This document shows, piece after piece, positions 6,226-8,705 of a stretch of DNA of 8,705 nucleotides. This DNA comes from Clostridiales bacterium (GTDB taxonomy: Bacteria; Bacillota; Clostridia; Christensenellales; Pumilibacteraceae), in contig DQGD01000015.1 of the NCBI GenBank assembly GCA_003533505.1, forward strand, positions 930 through 9,634. The letters run 5' to 3'. The translations under genes were made by a program, and so were the position numbers. The notes below the pieces were generated by a model. It saw nothing but the letters and a program-made list of their open reading frames with translations, made no database searches and was not told where the DNA came from. Numbering within the stretch: position 1 is the first letter of the stretch; every line of letters starts with the position of its first letter.

Positions 6226-7083
6226 ATGCTTACGGACGACGTTACCATTATCCGCGACATAAAAAACTATGTGAGCTTCGTGCGCGGAGCCGGGCTCAAG
6301 TTGTCGATTACGTTCGTCGACAGAAAGCTCAAGCTACTGTACCCCTCGTTCGGCGTAATCGAGTATCATCACTGCTCGCTGTGCAATTTCGTGAAGTCGC
6401 AGGACACTCGCACATGCTACTACAATAAAAATCGGCTTGTCGGCAAGCGGCTTCGCGAGCCCGTGTACGCCGTTTGCCCCTACGGCGTGGAGGAATTTAT
6501 CCGCCCCGTGGTGTACGAGGGCACGACTATTGCTTACCTGCACGTTACGGGTTATCGCGGCAAGCTGGCTCGCTCGGAAAAGTTTTTCAGGTTTCACGAG
6601 CGCGAGCTCCCCGAAGCTTACGCCCGTGAGTATGCCGCGCTCGACACCGCTACCCCGTCCGAAGATTATCTCGAATCCGCGCTTGCGCCGCTAAGGTACA
6701 TGCTGATCGAGTTTTATCTCGGCTTCGTGCGCGACAGAGTGCCGCTTGGCGGCTATGACCTCGTAAACTCCAAAATTCTCGGCTACGTTTACGAAAACTA
6801 CTCAACGCCCTTCAATATTCCCGACATCGCAGCCGCGCTCGGCTATTCCGAGTCGCACATTCGCTTCGTCTTTAAGCAAAAGAACGGCACTTCGCTCGCC
6901 GCGTTCGTCACCGATTTCAAGCTCTCGCAGGCAAAAATCAAGTTGCGGACGACGGACGAATCGGTTTCGCGCATAGCCCTCGAATCGGGCTTTTCCGACC
7001 CGAATCATTTTTCGTCGCTGTTCCGCCGCAAGTTCGGCATGACGCCGGTAGCCTATCGCAATAGCGACAAAAGCCGCGACTAA
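6226..7083 (+). CDS. AraC-family transcriptional regulator with PocR-like cysteine sensor domain
   Basis: A 285-residue DNA-binding regulator. The N-terminal part (about 5-135) resembles the PocR ligand-binding domain: C50-x2-C53, then C64, then C84 in YAVCPYG, followed by EEFIRPVVYEGTTIAYLHV and a G-Y-R-G turn. The four cysteines are spaced as in PocR-type domains and may hold a metal or respond to redox. From about 180 the AraC double helix-turn-helix is clear: NIPDIAAALGYSESHIRFVFK, SLAAFVTDFKLSQAKIKL, SVSRIALESGFSDPNHFSSLFRRKFGMTPVAYR. No membrane segment. The ATG at 6226 is preceded by AAAGGA at 6209-6214, at a somewhat long 11-base spacing. Divergence from the FAD oxidoreductase, with about 100 bases between the starts, suggests it senses that enzyme's substrate and activates it. 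The ligand is unknown. Confidence 0.9.
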   Translation: MLTDDVTIIRDIKNYVSFVRGAGLKLSITFVDRKLKLLYPSFGVIEYHHCSLCNFVKSQDTRTCYYNKNRLVGKRLREPVYAVCPYGVEEFIRPVVYEGTTIAYLHVTGYRGKLARSEKFFRFHERELPEAYAREYAALDTATPSEDYLESALAPLRYMLIEFYLGFVRDRVPLGGYDLVNSKILGYVYENYSTPFNIPDIAAALGYSESHIRFVFKQKNGTSLAAFVTDFKLSQAKIKLRTTDESVSRIALESGFSDPNHFSSLFRRKFGMTPVAYRNSDKSRD

Positions 7084-7164
7084 TCGTCGGTTTATAATAT
7101 TATCGCATAAATTTTCGAGTAAAACAATATCAAATCCGATTATAAATCCCTGCTTTTCGCTTAT
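7084..7164. other. Short AT-rich spacer between convergent genes
   Basis: This AT-rich stretch follows the regulator stop and holds no open frame or clear structure until the shared terminator. Confidence 0.7.
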
Positions 7165-7198
7165 AAAAAAGCAACGGCGCGACTTGTCCGTTGCTTTT
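7165..7198. terminator. Bidirectional terminator between regulator and PnuC transporter
   Basis: AAAAGCAACGG (7167-7177) pairs perfectly with CCGTTGCTTTT (7188-7198) across a 10-base loop. The plus strand ends in TTTTGT and the minus strand in a longer run of six T (7170-7165), so it should serve both convergent genes, best the PnuC transporter. Confidence 0.88.
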
Positions 7199-7203
7199 GT
7201 CGA

Positions 7204-7956
7204 TTATTCGGCTTTTGAATCTTCGCCCGCGCTTTCGGTAAGGATTTCGCCGCGCTCGGCGACTTCCGCTTTTTCATGCTGGCGTTTCATTATTCTGCGC
7301 CAATTTATGAAGCCGTAGACATCGTTCAGGAAAAACACCGAAAAGCACGCTATGACCGAAACGTACTCGCCTGTCGCGGCGTTTGCCATTACCCACAGCA
7401 CGATGAGCACCACGTCGTTTGCGGCGTAGCCCAGCGCATAGTTCGGGCTGCGGCGCGCGGTGAGGTAAATCGCGATAAAGCTGGTAGCGACGGACACAGT
7501 GCTCTGTATCAGGTTCGCCGTGTTCATCGCCCTCAGAATGAAGTAGAACGCGAACGTTATCGCGCCCGTGAGCAGGAACGCGAACGCGTATTCCGTCGGT
7601 TTTAACCTGTTTACGCTGACTTCGGCGTGGTTACCGTTGTACGGGTGCCGGAGCCAGCTTATCAGCGCGGCTATCGCCATGGGCGCGGTCATGCCGAGGT
7701 AGGTTATCATTTCGCCGTAGTAACGGACCTTTAAGGAGATTATCCCGTACAACACGCTGAAAACCACGGTGAGCGCCTGCCCTATCGGGTTGCCTTTGGC
7801 GATAAAAATCAGCGACGTCGCGCCGATTATCGAGGCTATCAGCGACAGCACGCCTTTGCCGCCGAATACAAAGAACGATATGATTATCGCTGCAATCGAC
7901 GCGCCCCACAGCGTGAGCTCGCAGCCTGTAAAATAAAACTTCTTTTTCTCCCGCAT
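7204..7956 (-). CDS. pnuC: PnuC-family vitamin/nucleoside transporter
   Basis: A 250-residue membrane transporter of the PnuC family, which takes up nicotinamide riboside or, in relatives, thiamine, riboflavin or deoxynucleosides by facilitated diffusion coupled to phosphorylation inside the cell. Family marks include GNPIGQALTVVFSVLYGIIS (55-74), YYGEMITYLGMTAPM (79-93), the SW at 100-101, LGYAANDVVLIVLW (175-188) and FFLNDVYGFINWRR (208-221). About seven hydrophobic segments span 15-220. The last 30 residues are charged and cytosolic. Length is usual for the family. The ATG at 7956 has AGGAG 6 bases upstream (7967-7963). It is transcribed alone from the promoter at 8076-8104 through a structured leader. 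No TPP or FMN riboswitch consensus is visible in that leader, which argues against, but does not exclude, thiamine or riboflavin; the substrate is therefore open. Confidence 0.9.
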   Translation of the reverse strand: MREKKKFYFTGCELTLWGASIAAIIISFFVFGGKGVLSLIASIIGATSLIFIAKGNPIGQALTVVFSVLYGIISLKVRYYGEMITYLGMTAPMAIAALISWLRHPYNGNHAEVSVNRLKPTEYAFAFLLTGAITFAFYFILRAMNTANLIQSTVSVATSFIAIYLTARRSPNYALGYAANDVVLIVLWVMANAATGEYVSVIACFSVFFLNDVYGFINWRRIMKRQHEKAEVAERGEILTESAGEDSKAE

Positions 7957-8069
7957 AACGCGCTCCTTTCCGTAAAAAAAGCACTCGTTCCGCGTCTTCT
8001 AAGACCTGACGACGCGTTACGAATGCTCTTTAAGCATTTTTCGTTACCCGGTGGCAACGATTGATTTCG
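7957..8069 (-). promoter_or_regulatory. Structured leader of pnuC, candidate riboswitch or attenuator of unassigned class
   Basis: About 113 bases of transcribed leader contain nested, competing helices. From the 5' end: TCGC-TT-GCGA (8076-8067, only partly transcribed); a 7-bp stem with a 4-base loop, CGTTGCC/GGTAACG (8059-8053 with 8048-8042); AATGCT/AGCATT (8038-8033 with 8027-8022); then a terminator that reuses the same AGCATT. The GTAACG motif occurs twice (8047-8042 and 8020-8015), and the upstream CGTTGC can pair with either copy, one of which lies inside the terminator stem. Shared strands of this kind are the usual sign of an RNA switch. I tested it by eye against TPP, FMN, preQ1-I, preQ1-II, ZTP, fluoride and guanidine classes without a match. 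NAD-II (the pnuC motif) could not be excluded because I cannot recall its consensus reliably. Confidence 0.6.
7974..8027 (-). terminator. Leader terminator (attenuator) upstream of pnuC
   Basis: On the minus strand AGCATTCGT (8027-8019) pairs with ACGAGTGCT (7988-7980), one pair being a G-U wobble. CGCGTC (8016-8011) pairs with GACGCG (7996-7991) inside it, after a 2+2 internal loop. Seven T (7980-7974) follow at once. It lies before the ribosome binding site, so read-through decides expression. The AATGCT/AGCATT hairpin just upstream competes for its 5' strand. Confidence 0.88.
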
Positions 8070-8075
8070 CAAGCG

Positions 8076-8104
8076 AGTATATCACATCTCGCCGCCATTG
8101 TCAA
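8076..8104 (-). promoter_or_regulatory. Sigma-70-type promoter of pnuC
   Basis: The minus strand shows -35 TTGACA (8104-8099), a 17-base spacer and -10 TATACT (8081-8076), nearly consensus. Transcription should start near 8069, leaving the whole attenuator in the transcript. Confidence 0.9.
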
Positions 8105-8183
8105 GAGCTTTGACGCGGCTTTCGTGGGAATGTTACGGCGCGACGTTATAGACATTCACCGGAGCTCATAAACCTGCACACAC
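8105..8183. other. Intergenic spacer, nothing assigned
   Basis: Between the pnuC promoter and the tRNA-derived region I see no gene, repeat or hairpin of note. Confidence 0.6.
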
Positions 8184-8213
8184 AAAAAACGACACCCTGC
8201 GGTGCCGTTTTTT
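8184..8213 (-). terminator. Terminator following tRNA-Leu pseudogene
   Basis: ACGGCACC (8208-8201, minus) pairs with GGTGTCGT (8196-8189) across a GCAG loop, with one G-U pair, and is followed by TTTTTT-type sequence (8189-8184). It begins only a base or two after the CCA end of the tRNA remnant, the position expected for a tRNA terminator. Confidence 0.8.
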
Positions 8214-8214
8214 G

Positions 8215-8282
8215 TGGTGCGAAGGACGTGACTTGAACCCGTATGGTTGCTTTCGCGCTCTCCTCAAACGTGCGCGTCTGCC
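8215..8282 (-). pseudogene. tRNA-Leu pseudogene, 5' end missing
   Basis: Read on the minus strand, it runs from GGCAGACGCGCAC (typical tRNA-Leu D-loop region) through TTGAGGA, a possible anticodon loop with GAG, and GCAACCAT (end of a class II variable arm) to CCTTCGCACCA. The last 36 bases equal those of the tRNA entering at 8670-8705 except for one G-to-T change (plus strand) at 8229, which breaks a T-stem pair. The 5' acceptor strand and most of the D-stem, about 17 bases, are absent. The anticodon stem has two mismatches, and the first strand of the variable arm is lost. It cannot form a working tRNA. Confidence 0.75.
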
Positions 8283-8289
8283 CTCAGCC

Positions 8290-8312
8290 GAGCGAACGCA
8301 GTGAGCGAACGC
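8290..8312 (+). repeat. Short tandem repeat GAGCGAACGC
   Basis: GAGCGAACGC occurs at 8290-8299 and again at 8303-8312. It is part of a GC-rich stretch (8290-8340) of GAGCG/GCGAG variants that is palindromic in places and has no coding signal. Confidence 0.6.
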
Positions 8313-8356
8313 CACGGAGCGAGGCGCGCCGAGCGGAGTATTTTCGCCGCGAAACT

Positions 8357-8388
8357 TAAGACGCGCACAAAATAAGACGCGCACAAAA
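8357..8388 (+). repeat. Perfect 16-base tandem duplication
   Basis: TAAGACGCGCACAAAA is present twice in a row (8357-8372 and 8373-8388). Its core AGACGCGCAC is also the D-loop/anticodon-stem segment of the tRNA-Leu pseudogene at 8270-8279, but on the opposite strand. The second copy runs into the A-tract of the next terminator. Confidence 0.85.
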
Positions 8389-8416
8389 AAAAGACCGCTC
8401 TACTGCGGTCTTTTTT
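8387..8416 (-). terminator. Terminator following the second tRNA remnant
   Basis: A perfect 12-bp stem, AAAAAAGACCGC (8387-8398) with GCGGTCTTTTTT (8405-8416), encloses a 6-base loop. It is symmetric enough to work on both strands. It sits 4 bases after the CCA end of the tRNA fragment at 8421, as the other two terminators follow their tRNA ends. Confidence 0.8.
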
Positions 8417-8420
8417 CTCT

Positions 8421-8450
8421 TGGTGCGAAGGACGGGACGCGTATTGCTGC
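8421..8450 (-). pseudogene. Second tRNA-Leu 3'-end remnant
   Basis: The first 18 bases (plus strand TGGTGCGAAGGACGGGAC) are identical to the CCA/acceptor/T-stem part of the tRNA at 8670-8687. Most of the T-loop is then deleted, and GCGTATTGCTGC follows, resembling CCGTATGGTTGC of the intact copy. About 6 bases are lost overall. Beyond 8450 the similarity ends in hairpin repeats. Confidence 0.7.
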
Positions 8451-8594
8451 GCAATCCGCCGACTTCGCAATCATAGATTGCTCGTCCGCTCGCTAAAAAC
8501 GATTCACTGAATCGTTTTCTTTACGCTCGCGCTTGACAGGTCGCAATTATAAATTGCTCCCCGCTTTGGCTACAAACAGTCCACAGGACTGTTT
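8443..8594. repeat. Array of trinucleotide-loop hairpins in two 76-base units
   Basis: Five perfect hairpins with 3-base loops stand in series: ATTGC-TGC-GCAAT (8443-8455); GCAATC-ATA-GATTGC (8467-8481); AAAACGATTC-ACT-GAATCGTTTT (8496-8518); GCAATT-ATA-AATTGC (8543-8557); AAACAGTCC-ACA-GGACTGTTT (8574-8594). The second and fourth, and the third and fifth, are equivalent: their spacing is 76-77 bases and the sequence between is related (CGCTCGCGC and CGTCGCGC follow both). Stem bases differ between the units, but the pairing is kept by changes on both sides. No reading frame explains it. Confidence 0.8.
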
Positions 8595-8613
8595 GCTTAA
8601 CGCGTCGCGCTTT

Positions 8614-8627
8614 GGGTTCAAGTCACG
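8614..8627 (+). repeat. Inverted T-arm fragment of tRNA-Leu pseudogene
   Basis: GGGTTCAAGTCACG on the plus strand is the exact reverse complement of 8227-8240 within the tRNA pseudogene, including the base that differs from the intact tRNA. The copy therefore derives from the mutated pseudogene or a sibling, not directly from the working tRNA. Confidence 0.75.
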
Positions 8628-8630
8628 AGC

Positions 8631-8669
8631 AAAAATTAAACCGAACTACACAAGGTAGTTCGGTTTAAT
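8631..8669 (-). terminator. Terminator of tRNA-Leu
   Basis: A perfect 16-bp stem, AATTAAACCGAACTAC (8634-8649) with GTAGTTCGGTTTAATT (8655-8670), has a 5-base loop and is followed on the minus strand by TTTTT (8635-8631). It abuts the tRNA's CCA end directly, even sharing the last base at 8670. Confidence 0.88.
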
Positions 8670-8705
8670 TGGTGCGAAGGACGGGACTTGAACCCGTATG
8701 GTTGC
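8670..8705 (-). tRNA. tRNA-Leu, 3' part only (5' part beyond window)
   Basis: Thirty-six bases of a tRNA 3' half on the minus strand: GCAACCAT (loop and second strand of a long class II variable arm), T-arm ACGGG-TTCAAGT-CCCGT with all five pairs, acceptor strand CCTTCGC, discriminator A and encoded CCA. The long variable arm limits it to Leu, Ser or Tyr. Discriminator A excludes Ser, and an acceptor that would begin GCGAAGG fits Leu, not Tyr. The anticodon lies outside the window; GAG is possible, by analogy with the pseudogene at 8215-8282. Confidence 0.8.

Noticed and set aside
7957..8069. TPP, FMN or preQ1 riboswitch for the pnuC leader
   Set aside because: The CTGAGA and ACCTGATCTGG-like TPP boxes, the AGGATAT FMN boxes, and the preQ1-I short pseudoknot with A-rich tail are not visible.
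8166..8470. Small minus-strand frames over the tRNA-derived region
   Set aside because: They read through terminator hairpins and tRNA remnants (giving FFVCA- and HHKKR-type peptides). These are typical false genes over tRNA 3' ends.
8421..8640. CRISPR array
   Set aside because: There are hairpins and a 76-base period, but no constant direct repeat of 23-45 bases with unique spacers, and no cas genes.

Overview
The window looks like chromosomal DNA of a Gram-positive bacterium of the Clostridia type, probably an uncultured gut or rumen lineage. This is an inference. It rests on a guanine-type riboswitch ahead of a purine permease, strong AGGAG ribosome binding sites, textbook TTGACA/TATAAT promoters with 17-18 base spacers, oligo-T intrinsic terminators, and a zinc-ribbon Ser/Thr kinase paired with a PP2C phosphatase. 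No phage, transposase or CRISPR genes are present.

Layout. (1) Positions 1-971, minus strand: the N-terminal 323 residues of an AzgA-type guanine/hypoxanthine permease, cut by the window edge. It is preceded by a complete guanine-class riboswitch aptamer (1133-1200) and a clear promoter (1228-1257). (2) Positions 1260-1880 hold no gene. This stretch contains four copies of a short GGATCCTC...CAGGATGACG palindromic repeat, several hairpins and the promoter of the next operon. (3) Positions 1881-4279, plus strand: a two-gene operon of a soluble PP2C phosphatase and a soluble Hanks-type kinase with an N-terminal zinc ribbon. The genes are 2 bases apart and end at a strong terminator. (4) Positions 4354-7083: an FAD-dependent oxidoreductase (minus) diverges from an AraC-family regulator with a four-cysteine PocR-like sensor domain (plus), a likely regulator/target pair. 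(5) Positions 7204-8104, minus strand: a PnuC-family vitamin/nucleoside transporter behind a strong promoter and a structured leader of about 110 bases. The leader contains a terminator and a competing antiterminator hairpin, but I could not match it to a named riboswitch class. (6) Positions 8180-8705: a non-coding mosaic made from a tRNA-Leu locus. A real tRNA-Leu enters at the right edge. Two decayed 3'-end copies lie downstream of it, each followed by its own terminator hairpin of unrelated sequence. Between them lie two 76-base units of trinucleotide-loop hairpins whose stems differ by compensatory changes, plus an inverted T-arm fragment.

The permease and the PnuC transporter are both salvage importers with RNA-leader architecture. 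The kinase/phosphatase pair is a self-contained phospho-signalling switch whose targets are not in the window. The least explained sequence is the PnuC leader and the tRNA-Leu-derived mosaic at the right end.
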